Assembly (NCBI GenBank): GCA_041586735.1
Contig: JBFGZQ010000001.1
Coordinates: 256,730 to 320,729, forward strand
Source of the DNA: Motiliproteus sp041586735
GTDB lineage: Bacteria > Pseudomonadota > Gammaproteobacteria > Pseudomonadales > Balneatricaceae
Direction of reading: 5' to 3'
Length of the DNA stretch: 64,000 nt
Shown here: piece by piece, positions 35,447 through 44,200 of the stretch
How the letters are laid out: every line of letters starts with the position of its first letter
Numbering within the stretch: the first letter of the stretch is position 1
Program-made: the position numbers and the translations under genes
The notes under the pieces: model-generated
The model's database searches: none
Seen by the model: the letters and a program-made list of their open reading frames with translations, nothing else
Told to the model about the DNA's origin: nothing

Positions 35447-36016
35447 GTGTGCCCTAAGAACATTGATCTGGATATTACCGAGCACTGGTTTAATGACGCC
35501 CAGCGCTGTCTGTCGCCCAACGCCAATGCCCGTCCCGCTGGTTGTCTGCCGGAGTTGTTGGTGATCCATAACATCAGCCTGCCGCCGGGTCAGTTTGGCG
35601 GCGGACAGGTGCAGATGCTGTTTCAAAACGCTCTCGACCCCCACGCGCACCCCTATTTTGCTGAGATCGCGGCTTTGCAGGTGTCGGCGCATCTGTTGCT
35701 GGAGCGCGATGGTGCCTTGACCCAGTTCGTGCCCTTCGATCGGCGTGCCTGGCATGCCGGGCTGTCCTGTTACCGGGGGCGCGAGGCCTGCAATGATTTC
35801 TCGATCGGCATCGAACTCGAAGGCTGCGATGATATCCCCTACAGCGATGCCCAGTATCGACAGTTGGCGACGCTGATCAGCCAGTTGCTAAAGTGCTACC
35901 CGACGCTCTCCCCTGAACGTATTGTGGGGCATAACGATATTGCCCCAGGGCGCAAGACCGATCCTGGCCCTGCATTTGATTGGCCGCGATTACGCCGACT
36001 ATTGGCCGAGGCATAG
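35447..36016 (+). CDS. ampD: 1,6-anhydro-MurNAc-L-alanine amidase AmpD
   Basis: AmpD is the cytoplasmic zinc amidase that cleaves the anhydromuropeptide stem during peptidoglycan recycling, and so silences AmpR-type beta-lactamase induction. From GTG 35447, with GGAGAGG 9 bases upstream, the product is 189 residues; TTG 35441 is the alternative. Motifs are VIHNISLPPGQFGGG (first zinc His), the catalytic Glu in FSIGIELEG, and the GHNDIAPGRKTDPGPAF region with the other ligands. No ampE follows; an iron transporter gene lies downstream instead. Confidence 0.94.
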   Translation: MCPKNIDLDITEHWFNDAQRCLSPNANARPAGCLPELLVIHNISLPPGQFGGGQVQMLFQNALDPHAHPYFAEIAALQVSAHLLLERDGALTQFVPFDRRAWHAGLSCYRGREACNDFSIGIELEGCDDIPYSDAQYRQLATLISQLLKCYPTLSPERIVGHNDIAPGRKTDPGPAFDWPRLRRLLAEA

Positions 36017-36036
36017 CGGAGGTGGATGCAGGGGCT

Positions 36037-36074
36037 TTGGCGCCTTAAAGTGTTAGTAATAAGAATGATTAGCA
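36037..36074 (+). promoter_or_regulatory. Fur box and promoter of fbpC
   Basis: TAAGAAT-G-ATTAGCA (36060-36074) matches the 7-1-7 Fur consensus at 11 of 14 positions. It overlaps a -10-like AAGAAT (36061-36066), with TTGGCG 18 bp upstream (36037-36042). Iron-loaded Fur would thus block transcription of the ATPase gene. Confidence 0.6.
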
Positions 36075-36149
36075 TTTATGCTAGCGTTTGTCGTTGTAGT
36101 TGTTGTGGGTATTGCCTGGCTAGTCTTGCCTGATCCTACCCGTAATTTG

Positions 36150-36171
36150 CCGCTTAGCGCAGCGGTTTTTT
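36150..36171 (+). terminator. Terminator-like hairpin in the fbpC leader
   Basis: CCGCT and AGCGG form a 5-bp GC stem around TAGCGC, followed by six T. It lies between the Fur box and the fbpC start, only 17 bases before the ATG. It may end ampD transcripts, or attenuate fbpC. Confidence 0.5.
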
Positions 36172-36187
36172 GTTGTCTGGAGTCTTT

Positions 36188-37240
36188 ATGCCCGCGTTAT
36201 TGTCGGTTGAGCAGATCGAATGCCGTTATCAGCAGCAGGTCGTGGTACGGCAGCTGAGTTTTGAGGTGGCCGAGGGCGAGATCGCGTGCCTGCTGGGTCC
36301 TAGTGGTTGCGGTAAAACCACGGTACTGCGTGCGATCGCCGGTTTTAATCCTATCTATGCGGGTTGCCTGCGTTTGGGCGGGCAGTTGATGACCTCTGTG
36401 CAATGCAGCGTGCCGCCGGAGCAGCGCAATATTGGCATGGTGTTCCAGGATTACGCGCTGTTCCCCCATCTCAGTGTGCGCGACAACATCTGCTTTGGAT
36501 TGCATCAGCAATCCACTGCGCGGCGCAAACAGCTGGTCGATCACCTGTTGCAGCTGGTCGAATTAAAAGGCATGGCCGACCGCTATCCGCATGAGCTGTC
36601 GGGGGGGCAGCAGCAGCGTGTGGCACTGGCGCGGGCGTTGGCGCCTAAGCCTAAGTTGTTGTTGATGGATGAACCCTTCTCTAACTTGGATTCTGAGTTG
36701 CGGCGTCAGTTATCGGTCGAGGTGCGCGATATTCTCAAGGAGGAGGGGATCTCTGCGATCATGGTCACTCACGATCAGAACGAGGCCTTTACCGTCAGCG
36801 ATAAACTGGGTGTGCTGGCCGATGGTACGCTGCAGCAGTGGGATACACCGTTTCAGATCTATCATCACCCGGCCAATATGAAGGTGGCCAGTTTTGTCGG
36901 TGAGGGGACGTTCGTGAGCGGTCATGCGGTCGAGGGTGGCTTGATTCAGACCGATATCGGGCTGATCAAAGGGGCACGGATCAACTGGCAGCAGGGTGAG
37001 CCGTTGGATGTGTTTCTACGCCCGCACGAGATCGTGCCTGGCTGTCATGACTGCGCGGTACAGGGTGAGCTGGTCAAGAAGGAGTTTCTCGGTACCTCGA
37101 CCCTGTATACCCTCAAACTGCCCAACGGTAGTTTGGTGGAGTCTTCGTTTATCAACTCGGCCCATGATTATCAGGTGGGAGAGCAGATTGGCCTGCGGGT
37201 TGAAACCGATAATCTGGTGGCCTTTAAAGTGTGCGCCTGA
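36188..37240 (+). CDS. fbpC: Ferric iron ABC transporter ATPase FbpC
   Basis: FbpC is the ATPase of the FbpABC/FutABC type importer for free Fe(III) from the periplasm. From ATG 36188 (MPALLSVEQIE) the product is 350 residues. It has Walker A GPSGCGKTTVLRAIAGF, the Q-loop, the ABC signature HELSGGQQQRVALARAL, Walker B LLLMDEPFSNLD and the switch His (VTHDQNEA), then a C-terminal TOBE-type domain. Its partners fbpB and fbpA lie on the opposite strand and end facing it, so the transporter is made from two converging transcripts. Confidence 0.92.
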   Translation: MPALLSVEQIECRYQQQVVVRQLSFEVAEGEIACLLGPSGCGKTTVLRAIAGFNPIYAGCLRLGGQLMTSVQCSVPPEQRNIGMVFQDYALFPHLSVRDNICFGLHQQSTARRKQLVDHLLQLVELKGMADRYPHELSGGQQQRVALARALAPKPKLLLMDEPFSNLDSELRRQLSVEVRDILKEEGISAIMVTHDQNEAFTVSDKLGVLADGTLQQWDTPFQIYHHPANMKVASFVGEGTFVSGHAVEGGLIQTDIGLIKGARINWQQGEPLDVFLRPHEIVPGCHDCAVQGELVKKEFLGTSTLYTLKLPNGSLVESSFINSAHDYQVGEQIGLRVETDNLVAFKVCA

Positions 37241-37261
37241 GACTCGGTTTCGGGTCTCAGG
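37236..37261. terminator. Hairpin between the converging fbpC and fbpB genes
   Basis: CCTGAGAC (37236-37243) and GTCTCAGG (37254-37261) form a perfect 8-bp stem with a 10-nt loop, overlapping the fbpC stop codon. Neither side has a T-tract, so termination is uncertain. The location between converging genes suggests a bidirectional stop. Confidence 0.4.
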
Positions 37262-37269
37262 GGCCTGTG

Positions 37270-38949
37270 TTAACGACTCCGCGATGCGGTGATCGAGCGG
37301 CTCAGCAGGATCACCGGAATCAATCCCACCACGACAATCAACAGGGCGCTGAGCGCGGACTGCTCGATCATCTCATCAGAGGCGTATTGATACACCTGGG
37401 TCGCCAGGGTATCGAAGTTAAAGGGCCGCAAAATCAGCGTGGCCGGCAGCTCCTTCATGCAGTCGACGAACACCACCAGTGCGCCGGTGAGCAGGCCGCC
37501 GCGAATCAGCGGCAGGTGCACTCGACGTAACGTTTGCAAGCTGTTGAGGCCCAGCGAGCGCGCCGCCATATCCATGGTCGGCGTCACTTTGGCGAGGCTG
37601 GATTCGATCGACCCGGTGGCGACCGTTAAAAAACGTACCACATAGGCAAAGACGATCGCAAAGGCGGTGCCGCTGAGCAGCAGTCCGGTAGAGAATCCGA
37701 ACTGCTGGCGCATAAAGGTATCGAGGCTGTTATCGAAGGTGGCGAAGGGGATGATCACGCCGATCGCCAATACCGCGCCGGGCATGGCGTAGCCCAGGCC
37801 TGCCGAGCGTACCGCGGTGAGCAGCACTTTGCTCTGGTGCAGGCGTTTGCTGTACGCCAGCAGCAGGCCGATCAGGCAGCACAGCAGCGCGGCGATGGCC
37901 GACAGCAGGAAACTGTTACTGGCGATGCGCAGAAATTCGGCGGTCCAGGAGCTGTCCAAATGGCGCAGCGCATAGTTGCCGAGGACCAGCATCGGCACCA
38001 CAAATCCAGCTACAAAAGGCAGACCACAGGCCAGCACCGCGCCGACCGCGCTCCAGCCTTTTAGTACGTAAGTGTCGAGGGCGCGATAGCGGTCCGCTCC
38101 GCTGAAGTTCTTTTGCTGGGCGCGACCGATACGCTCCAGGCTGATCAGAATCACCACGAAGATCAGCAGCATGCTGGCGATCTGCGCCGCGCCGCCAAGA
38201 TTACCCATATTCAGCCAAGTATCGTAGATACCGGCGCTGAGGCTCTTGACCGCAAAGTAATCGACGGTGCCGAAGTCGTTGATGGTTTCCATCGAGACCA
38301 GCGACAGGCCCACCGCGATGCCGGGGCGAGCCATCGGTAGGGAGACCCGATAAAAACTTTGCCAGGGGGTGCAGCCCAGCGTGCGGCTGGCGGCTTGGAT
38401 ATTGGCCGATTGCTCCAGAAAGGCGGCACGCGCCAGCATATACACATAGGGATAGAGCACCAGCGCCAGCATCAGGATGGCGCCACCGAGGGTGCGGATG
38501 TCTGGGAACCAGTAGTCACGCGCGCTGTTCCAGCCAAACAGCTCGCGCAGCAGTATCTGAATAGGGCCGGAATATTCCAGCAGGTCGGTATACACGTAGG
38601 CGATCACATAGGCCGGTACCGCGAAGGGCAGTAGCAGGACCCATTCAAACAGCCGTCGACCGGGAAACTGACACATGGTCACCAGCCAGGCGCTGCTGAC
38701 ACCGATCACTACCGAGAGGCTGCCGACGCCGGCCATTAACCACAGGGTAGTGATCACATAGTGCGGCAGCACGGTAGCAGCGAGATGGTCCCAGATATTT
38801 TCACTGGGAAATAGCGCCAGCCAGAATACCGCGGCAATGGGCAGGCAGACTAGCAAGGCGATAATAAGCGCGGATAACAGCCAGCCGGAGTGGTGCCCGG
38901 AACGGGGTTTGGCGAGCGGGGTGGTGATCTCCAGGGTTGCGCTGTTCAT
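37270..38949 (-). CDS. fbpB: Ferric iron ABC transporter permease FbpB
   Basis: FbpB is the two-in-one permease of the Fe(III) importer. The likely start is the ATG at 38949 (MNSATLEITTPLAKP), giving 559 residues. The longer frame to 39081 would overlap fbpA. About twelve membrane segments in two halves each carry the binding-protein-dependent permease (EAA) loop: ASRTLGCTPWQSFYRVSLPM in the first half and AARSLGLNSLQTLRRVHLPL in the second. The gene lies just downstream of fbpA on the minus strand. Confidence 0.92.
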   Translation of the reverse strand: MNSATLEITTPLAKPRSGHHSGWLLSALIIALLVCLPIAAVFWLALFPSENIWDHLAATVLPHYVITTLWLMAGVGSLSVVIGVSSAWLVTMCQFPGRRLFEWVLLLPFAVPAYVIAYVYTDLLEYSGPIQILLRELFGWNSARDYWFPDIRTLGGAILMLALVLYPYVYMLARAAFLEQSANIQAASRTLGCTPWQSFYRVSLPMARPGIAVGLSLVSMETINDFGTVDYFAVKSLSAGIYDTWLNMGNLGGAAQIASMLLIFVVILISLERIGRAQQKNFSGADRYRALDTYVLKGWSAVGAVLACGLPFVAGFVVPMLVLGNYALRHLDSSWTAEFLRIASNSFLLSAIAALLCCLIGLLLAYSKRLHQSKVLLTAVRSAGLGYAMPGAVLAIGVIIPFATFDNSLDTFMRQQFGFSTGLLLSGTAFAIVFAYVVRFLTVATGSIESSLAKVTPTMDMAARSLGLNSLQTLRRVHLPLIRGGLLTGALVVFVDCMKELPATLILRPFNFDTLATQVYQYASDEMIEQSALSALLIVVVGLIPVILLSRSITASRSR

Positions 38950-39055
38950 CGAGTGGCCCGTAGGTTGAGAAAGCGCCCGGTGCTTTAAGAGTCTGTGCAG
39001 GGCCTCTCTGAATAAGTAGGGCAGCGCGTGGCTGCCCTCAGTACGGCGGTGATTA

Positions 39056-40093
39056 TCAGTTATCGAACTGGACCTTATCAACCAGTTTGGCCGCTTTGCT
39101 GCGATTTTCTGCTACGGTAGCCAGGCTCAGGGCGTCGGCTTTGAAGTCGCTCATCCGCTCTTTGACCAGGCCGGTTACCGGTGTGCCGGGCTTGATCGGA
39201 AATTCGTAGTTGATCTGGGCGTACAGCTCCTGTGCCTGTGATCCGCTCAAAAATTCTAACAGTTTTACCGCATTGTCTTTATTGGGCGCATATTTGGCCA
39301 CGGCCGCACCGGTGATATTCATGTGTGCACCACGATCGGCCTGGTTCGGGAAGATCAGACTGACCGCATTGGCCCATTCGATCTGCTCGGGATCCTTGTC
39401 GTTGTGGAGCATCTTGCCGTAGTAGTAGGTGTTACCGATCGCCAGGTCACAAACGCCCTCTTTGACGGCTTTCACCTGGGCACGATCATTACCCTGTGGC
39501 TTGCGTGCCAGGTTAGCCTTCAGTCCTTCTAACCACTGCTCGGCACCGGCTTCGCCATGATGGGCGATCATCGAGCTGATCAATGACAGGTTGTAAGAGT
39601 GTTTGCCGCTGCGGGTGCAGATACGGCCTTGCCATTTTGGATCAGCCAGCTCCTCGTAGGTTGTCAACTCGCCGGGTTGGACCCGCTCTTTGGAGGCATA
39701 AACGATACGTGAACGTGAGGTCAGCGCATACCAGTTATGCGCGGGGTCACGATACTGGGCGGGAATGTTGCTATCCAACAGGTCGCTCTGTACTGGCTGG
39801 GTTAGCTCGCGGTTAACCACATCAAGCAGGGTGCCGGTGTCGGCCGTCAGTACCAGATCCGCCTGACTGTTTTGCGCTTCGTTTTCTAGGCGCTCAATCA
39901 AGCCTTTTTTTGCGAATAGTACGTTGGCTTGAATACCGGTCTGCTCGGTAAAGGCATCCAGCATCGGCTTGATTAGAAATGCCTGGCGGTAGGAGTAGAT
40001 GTTGACCTCCTCCGCAGCCTGCGCCGGGATTAGAGTTGCGGCAGTCAGGGGTAGTAGTGCGAGAGAGGCGAGCTGTTTCAGGCGAGTTTTCAT
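39056..40093 (-). CDS. fbpA: Ferric iron-binding periplasmic protein FbpA (FutA/IdiA type)
   Basis: FbpA captures Fe(III) in the periplasm and hands it to FbpB. The 345-residue product has a signal peptide of about 26 residues ending in PAQAAEE. The mature chain begins VNIYSYRQ and contains the Tyr-rich iron site near the C-terminal third (GNTYYYGKML). Family features DLVLTADTGTLLD and YEELADPKWQGRICTRSG are visible. A strong Fur box and promoter are directly upstream. Confidence 0.94.
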   Translation of the reverse strand: MKTRLKQLASLALLPLTAATLIPAQAAEEVNIYSYRQAFLIKPMLDAFTEQTGIQANVLFAKKGLIERLENEAQNSQADLVLTADTGTLLDVVNRELTQPVQSDLLDSNIPAQYRDPAHNWYALTSRSRIVYASKERVQPGELTTYEELADPKWQGRICTRSGKHSYNLSLISSMIAHHGEAGAEQWLEGLKANLARKPQGNDRAQVKAVKEGVCDLAIGNTYYYGKMLHNDKDPEQIEWANAVSLIFPNQADRGAHMNITGAAVAKYAPNKDNAVKLLEFLSGSQAQELYAQINYEFPIKPGTPVTGLVKERMSDFKADALSLATVAENRSKAAKLVDKVQFDN

Positions 40094-40137
40094 AGAGTAT
40101 TCCCGTCAGGTAGTAGTGGTGTGTGGTTGTTAATGCT

Positions 40138-40176
40138 AATGAGAAGGATTCTCATTCAATGTTGAGGCGATGTCAA
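40138..40176 (-). promoter_or_regulatory. Fur box and promoter of fbpA
   Basis: AATGAGAAGGATTCTCATT (40138-40156) is a perfect 8-3-8 palindrome of the Fur-box type. On the minus strand TTGACA (40171-40176) and GAGAAT (40148-40153) are 17 bp apart, and the -10 lies inside the palindrome. This is the clearest regulatory site in the window. Confidence 0.85.
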
Positions 40177-40267
40177 TGCTTAACCGTAAAAAACATTTAA
40201 TAGGTAGGGGTATAGATGAAGCTGTCGAGCGCAAGGAATATCCATTCAGGGTATAGCTCTGCTGTCT

Positions 40268-40324
40268 CTTGGTTCAAAACAGCTTGGTTCAAAACAGTTT
40301 GGCTTAAAACAGCTTGGCACACAG
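40268..40324 (-). repeat. 15-bp tandem repeat spanning the rsmE stop codon
   Basis: Four units of 15 bp (40268, 40283, 40298, and a shorter diverged one at 40313) share TTGG..CAAAACAG. The fourth unit is still coding for the last residues of RsmE and the third holds the stop codon, so the coding end appears to have been duplicated outward. Confidence 0.7.
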
Positions 40325-41011
40325 CGCGGTAATCGCCGATTCTACTCGGAGGATGCGTCGGCCGATCTCGATAGCGGTGAAGCCGCTAGCGCTCAGTTTA
40401 TCGATTTCGTAGGGGATAAATCCGCCTTCAGGGCCGATGGCCAGCACGCAGGGGTGCGCACTGTGTCTGGGGCAGGGCTGTGCGTGGTAGGGGTGGGCGA
40501 CCAGCGCACGTTTGCCGTCGATCAGCGCCGGCAGTTCATCTTCGACAAACGGCTTGAAGCGTTTGCGTAGCGAGATCTGCGGTAGTTGGGTGGCCATCCC
40601 TTGCTCTAGCCCCAGGATCAGCTGCTCGCGGATCTTATCCTCGGCCAGGAACGGGGTTTGCCAGTAACTTTTTTCGACCCTATAGCTGTTGATCAGTATC
40701 AGCTCGCTGACCCCGAGGGTGGCGCAGGATTGGAAGATTCGTCTGAGCATCTTCGGTCGCGGCAGCGCTAGCAACAGCGTCAGCGGTAGTTGCGGGGGCG
40801 GCGGTTGATCCAACAGGACGTGCAGCTCCAGAAACTGCTCGTCGAGGCGGAGGATTTCGCCCTGGCCGATGGCGCCGTCGAGTAACCCCACTCGCAGCGT
40901 CTCACCCAACGCCGCCCGATGGATGTTGCAGACATGCGCATGGCGTCGACCGTCTATGCGCACCCGGTTGGGGGCGATAAAGTCGGCCTCGGTAAGCAGC
41001 AGTAAATTCAT
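40304..41011 (-). CDS. rsmE: 16S rRNA (uracil-1498-N3)-methyltransferase RsmE
   Basis: RsmE methylates N3 of U1498 in 16S rRNA with S-adenosylmethionine and belongs to the SPOUT knot family. The 235-residue product has the N-terminal PUA-like domain (HVCNIHRAALGE) and LPRPKMLRRIFQSCATLGV. The knot motifs are IGPEGGFIPYEID and LGRRILR-like (IGRRILRVESAI). Length is that of the family (243 in E. coli). Confidence 0.95.
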   Translation of the reverse strand: MNLLLLTEADFIAPNRVRIDGRRHAHVCNIHRAALGETLRVGLLDGAIGQGEILRLDEQFLELHVLLDQPPPPQLPLTLLLALPRPKMLRRIFQSCATLGVSELILINSYRVEKSYWQTPFLAEDKIREQLILGLEQGMATQLPQISLRKRFKPFVEDELPALIDGKRALVAHPYHAQPCPRHSAHPCVLAIGPEGGFIPYEIDKLSASGFTAIEIGRRILRVESAITALCAKLF

Positions 41012-41053
41012 GGCGGCGATGCTAGCACGAGCGCTGAAAAATAACAGAGTTTG

Positions 41054-41082
41054 TGTCGGGTTAAAGCCTGACTCACAGGGAG
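41054..41082. repeat. REP-like palindrome between rsmE and lutC
   Basis: The core GTCGGGTTAAAGCCTGAC (41055-41072), followed by TCACA, pairs as an imperfect hairpin and is related to the palindromes at 34361-34384 and 63784-63801. Confidence 0.5.
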
Positions 41083-41096
41083 CTTAGCCCTCCGAT

Positions 41097-41759
41097 TCAA
41101 TCATTGAGGATAAAGATCACCAGCCGCTTGGGACCGTGGGCACCCATCTGTAGTTTCTGCTCGATATCGGCGCTGCGTGAGGGGCCGGTGATCAGGTTGA
41201 CGGTTCGGGGCCAGCTGTCACCCCGCTCGCGCACTTTCTGCCAGGCGGCCTCATAGTGACCGACGATGGTGGAACGGCGTAGCAGGACCAGATGAATATC
41301 GGGTAAGAAATTGAGGGTGGTGGGGCTATCGCTACCCGATAACAGCATCAGCGTGCCGGTCTCGGCGATCCCGGCAAAAGCGCTGCTGAGGCTGAGCATA
41401 TCGCCCGCTTGCGCCACGCGCTGCTGAATGTCGATGCTGTCTGGCCACTGCAGGGCGCGCAGTTCTGGCGCGGAGGCCATCACCAGTTGCTGCAGCTGTT
41501 CGGCCGCCATAAAGGCCGCGATCCGCTCGGGCAGCTGCTCAAGGCGCTCTAGTTCATGCAGTTCGGCCACCGCTTCGGTAGCCATCGCTTTGAAGAGCGC
41601 TACCTGCCCCTCGAAGGGCAGTTGGCTGCGAGCGGGGATGCAGTGTGGTTTATGGGCGCTGAGCCGCTCGCGGACGCAGGCCAGGGCGTCACCCTGGAGT
41701 TTGCCGCGGCCTAGGCCGTTGCGGATGGTGCTGAAAATCTGTTCGCGGGAGCTAGACAT
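41097..41759 (-). CDS. lutC: Lactate utilization protein LutC (LUD domain)
   Basis: LutC is the third subunit of the LutABC iron-sulfur L-lactate oxidation complex. The frame is open further upstream, but MSSSREQIFSTIRNGLG at 41759 is the normal start, one base after the lutB stop region. The 220-residue product has the LUD domain with GIAETGTLMLLSG, HLVLLRRSTIVGHYE and the end LITGPSRSADIEQKLQMGAH (quoted at 20 residues). Confidence 0.92.
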   Translation of the reverse strand: MSSSREQIFSTIRNGLGRGKLQGDALACVRERLSAHKPHCIPARSQLPFEGQVALFKAMATEAVAELHELERLEQLPERIAAFMAAEQLQQLVMASAPELRALQWPDSIDIQQRVAQAGDMLSLSSAFAGIAETGTLMLLSGSDSPTTLNFLPDIHLVLLRRSTIVGHYEAAWQKVRERGDSWPRTVNLITGPSRSADIEQKLQMGAHGPKRLVIFILND

Positions 41760-41760
41760 G

Positions 41761-43233
41761 TTATTTGTCCTCGGGCTTGGATGTCGATGAGCTACTAGAA
41801 GGGTGGAGCGCTGTAGCATCGAGCGCGGCAGAGCGCTGCTGTTTTTTCCACTGCTCCATAAAGGTGCCGCCTTGCGGGGCGGGCAGGTCGCGCCAGGCGG
41901 TCCAGCCGTTGGCGAGTGGCAGGGTGCGGAGCTTGCCCGCTTTGCCCGCCAGCAGCTTAAGCCCGAAGCTGCTAGTGCGCGCCAGCCAGCGGTACAGTTT
42001 GGGATGGCGGGCAAACGTTGACCAGATACCCAGACCAAAGCGAAATCCCTTGGGTGACAGATGGCGTTCAAACTCGCGCTCGCGCCAGTGACGCATCAGC
42101 TTGGGTAGTGGGATCTTCACCGGGCACACCGATTCGCACTTGCCGCAAAGGGTCGAGGCGTTAGGCAGGTGGCCGGCCTGGTCGATGCCGATCAGTGTCG
42201 GGGTCAGCACCGAACCCATCGGTCCAGGATAGACCCAGCCGTAAGCATGGCCACCGATGGCGCCATACACCGGGCAATGGTTCATGCAGGCGGAACAGCG
42301 GATGCAGCGCAGCATCTCCTGAAAATCGCTGCCGATCATGTCGCTGCGGCCATTGTCGAGCAGCACCACATGAAACTCCTCGGGACCGTCCTGGTCATCC
42401 ACCCGGCGCGGGCCAGTGGACAGGGTGTTATAAACGGTAAACTCCTGGCCGGTGGCGGAGCGGGCCAGCAGGCGCAGGAACAGGGTCATATCTTCCAGGG
42501 TCGGCACCACCTTGTCGATGGTGGTGATCACCACATGCACCCGGGGCAGGGTTTGGGTCAGGTCGCCGTTGCCCTCGTTGGTGACAATGAGGGTGCTGCC
42601 GGTTTCGGCGACGCAGAAGTTGGCGCCGGTGATGCCGACATCGGCGGCGACAAACTGTTTGCGCAGCCTGTCGCGGGCTTCTTGCATCAGCTCTGCTGGA
42701 TCTTCGGTGCGCGGGGTGCCGTGCTTCTCAGAGAAGATAGAGCTGACATCGTCGAGGTTAAGGTGGATGGCTGGGGCGATGATATGGCTAGGGTGATCAC
42801 CGCGGAGCTGGAGAATATATTCGCCCAGATCGGTTTCTACCGGCTGTACACCGTTCGCTTCCAGGTAATCGTTGAGGTTGATCTCTTCCGAGACCATCGA
42901 CTTACCCTTGGTGACCGTTTTGGCATTGGCGTTTTTGCAAATATCCAGAATAGCCTTGCGGGCCTCCTCGGCATCGCGGGCCCAGTGCACCAGCCCCCCC
43001 TGTTCGAGAACCTTGGTCTCGAACTGTTCGAGATAGAAATCGAGGTGCTGAATGACGTGCTCTTTGGTATCGCGGGCCTGATCGCGCAGCTGCTCAAACT
43101 CGGGCAGCCGCTCCACGGCAAGGGCGCGTTTTTTCGGAAAACCGTCGCGCAGATTGCCCAAGGCTTTCTGTAGCGAGACGTCCTGCAGGGCGATCTTAGC
43201 GCTGGCTTTAAATTGCGGGCTGGTGATCTGCAT
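41761..43233 (-). CDS. lutB: Lactate utilization iron-sulfur protein LutB
   Basis: LutB is the largest subunit of LutABC, carrying a LUD domain and two [4Fe-4S] clusters. The 490-residue product has the N-terminal LUD domain (ITGANFCVAETGSTLIVTNE), cluster motif CIRCSACMNHCPVYG, second motif CGKCESVCPVKIPLP, and a C-terminal Arg/Trp-rich segment. It sits between lutA (2 bases upstream) and lutC. Confidence 0.95.
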   Translation of the reverse strand: MQITSPQFKASAKIALQDVSLQKALGNLRDGFPKKRALAVERLPEFEQLRDQARDTKEHVIQHLDFYLEQFETKVLEQGGLVHWARDAEEARKAILDICKNANAKTVTKGKSMVSEEINLNDYLEANGVQPVETDLGEYILQLRGDHPSHIIAPAIHLNLDDVSSIFSEKHGTPRTEDPAELMQEARDRLRKQFVAADVGITGANFCVAETGSTLIVTNEGNGDLTQTLPRVHVVITTIDKVVPTLEDMTLFLRLLARSATGQEFTVYNTLSTGPRRVDDQDGPEEFHVVLLDNGRSDMIGSDFQEMLRCIRCSACMNHCPVYGAIGGHAYGWVYPGPMGSVLTPTLIGIDQAGHLPNASTLCGKCESVCPVKIPLPKLMRHWREREFERHLSPKGFRFGLGIWSTFARHPKLYRWLARTSSFGLKLLAGKAGKLRTLPLANGWTAWRDLPAPQGGTFMEQWKKQQRSAALDATALHPSSSSSTSKPEDK

Positions 43234-43235
43234 GC

Positions 43236-44063
43236 TTAGGCCTCCCGGGCTAGGTCATATTTACGATCAGAGTTACGCTCGGCCTGGCTGGCGCCGATGG
43301 CGGGGGTGTCGGTCATATTGGCCAGCACCTCGACGATGTGGCGGACCTCCAGCGGCGTACCTTGGCGTTGCAGCTTGCCCGCCATATTCAACAAGCATCC
43401 CAGATCGCCGCCCAGCAGTAGCTCGGTGCCGGTCGCAGCGGCATTCGCCGTTTTGTCGCTGACCATGCGATTGGAGATCTCGGGATACTTGATGCAAAAG
43501 GTGCCGCCGAAGCCGCAGCAGGTTTCGGAATCGGCCATCTCTGTGAGTTCGACGCCATTGACCTTGCTCAGTAGCTGACGAGGCTGTTGCTTGATACCCA
43601 GCTCCCGCAGTCCGGTACAGGAGTCGTGGTAGGTTACCCGTTTTGGGTAGTCAGCCAGTAGCGCATCAAAGTGGATGATATCGGTCAGAAACGCGGTGAT
43701 CTCGAAGGCGCGCAGCGCCAGGTGCTCGGCGCGAGCCCGGTAGGGATCGTCGCGGCTAAACAGCTCTGGATACTGGTGCAGCATGCCGATACAGGAGCCT
43801 GAGGGGCCGACGACATATTCAAAACCGTCAAAACTATCGATCACCTTGCGCGCTATCGCGGCGGTGGAGCGGCGATCGCCGGAGTTATAGCTGGGTTGGC
43901 CGCAGCAGGTCTGGCTGGCGGGGACCTCAACACGGCAGCCGGCCAGCTCCAGTAGTTTAACCGTGGCAAAGCCGACGCTGGGGCGGAACATATCCACCAG
44001 ACAGGTCACGAACAGCCCGACCTTGGGAGATAGCGGCGCTGGAGAGGAGGAGGCTGTCGTCAT
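43236..44063 (-). CDS. lutA: Lactate utilization iron-sulfur protein LutA
   Basis: LutA is the CCG-domain iron-sulfur subunit of LutABC, which oxidises L-lactate to pyruvate. The 275-residue product has both cysteine-rich CCG motifs: ASQTCCGQPSYNSG and SETCCGFGGTFCIKYPE, plus SCTGLRELG. An N-terminal extension (MTTASSSPAPLSPK) precedes the family core. It is the first gene of the lut operon, divergent from the GntR-type regulator. Confidence 0.95.
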   Translation of the reverse strand: MTTASSSPAPLSPKVGLFVTCLVDMFRPSVGFATVKLLELAGCRVEVPASQTCCGQPSYNSGDRRSTAAIARKVIDSFDGFEYVVGPSGSCIGMLHQYPELFSRDDPYRARAEHLALRAFEITAFLTDIIHFDALLADYPKRVTYHDSCTGLRELGIKQQPRQLLSKVNGVELTEMADSETCCGFGGTFCIKYPEISNRMVSDKTANAAATGTELLLGGDLGCLLNMAGKLQRQGTPLEVRHIVEVLANMTDTPAIGASQAERNSDRKYDLAREA

Positions 44064-44106
44064 ACTGAGGTTCTCATTAGCGAATGGGTTGTTGTTGTGT
44101 CGCTAC

Positions 44107-44159
44107 TGTATAGCAAGCGTCGATTAGGGCTACAATATAACCGCAAACTGGTCTGACCA
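44107..44159. promoter_or_regulatory. lutABC promoter and FCD-GntR operator
   Basis: On the minus strand TTGTAG (44130-44135) and TATACA (44107-44112) are 17 bp apart, a good lutABC promoter. TGGTC-T-GACCA (44149-44159) is a perfect palindrome of the TGGT..ACCA type bound by FadR-subfamily (PdhR/LldR) regulators. It lies between the two divergent genes, so the neighbouring regulator is the likely binder. Confidence 0.6.
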
Positions 44160-44200
44160 AACGGCGCTTGTCAGCAAGCTCTTATCAGCTATCAGCAAGG

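Noticed and set aside
42169..43173. 334-residue plus-strand frame opposite lutB
   Set aside because: It is an antisense shadow of lutB; the minus-strand protein has intact iron-sulfur motifs.
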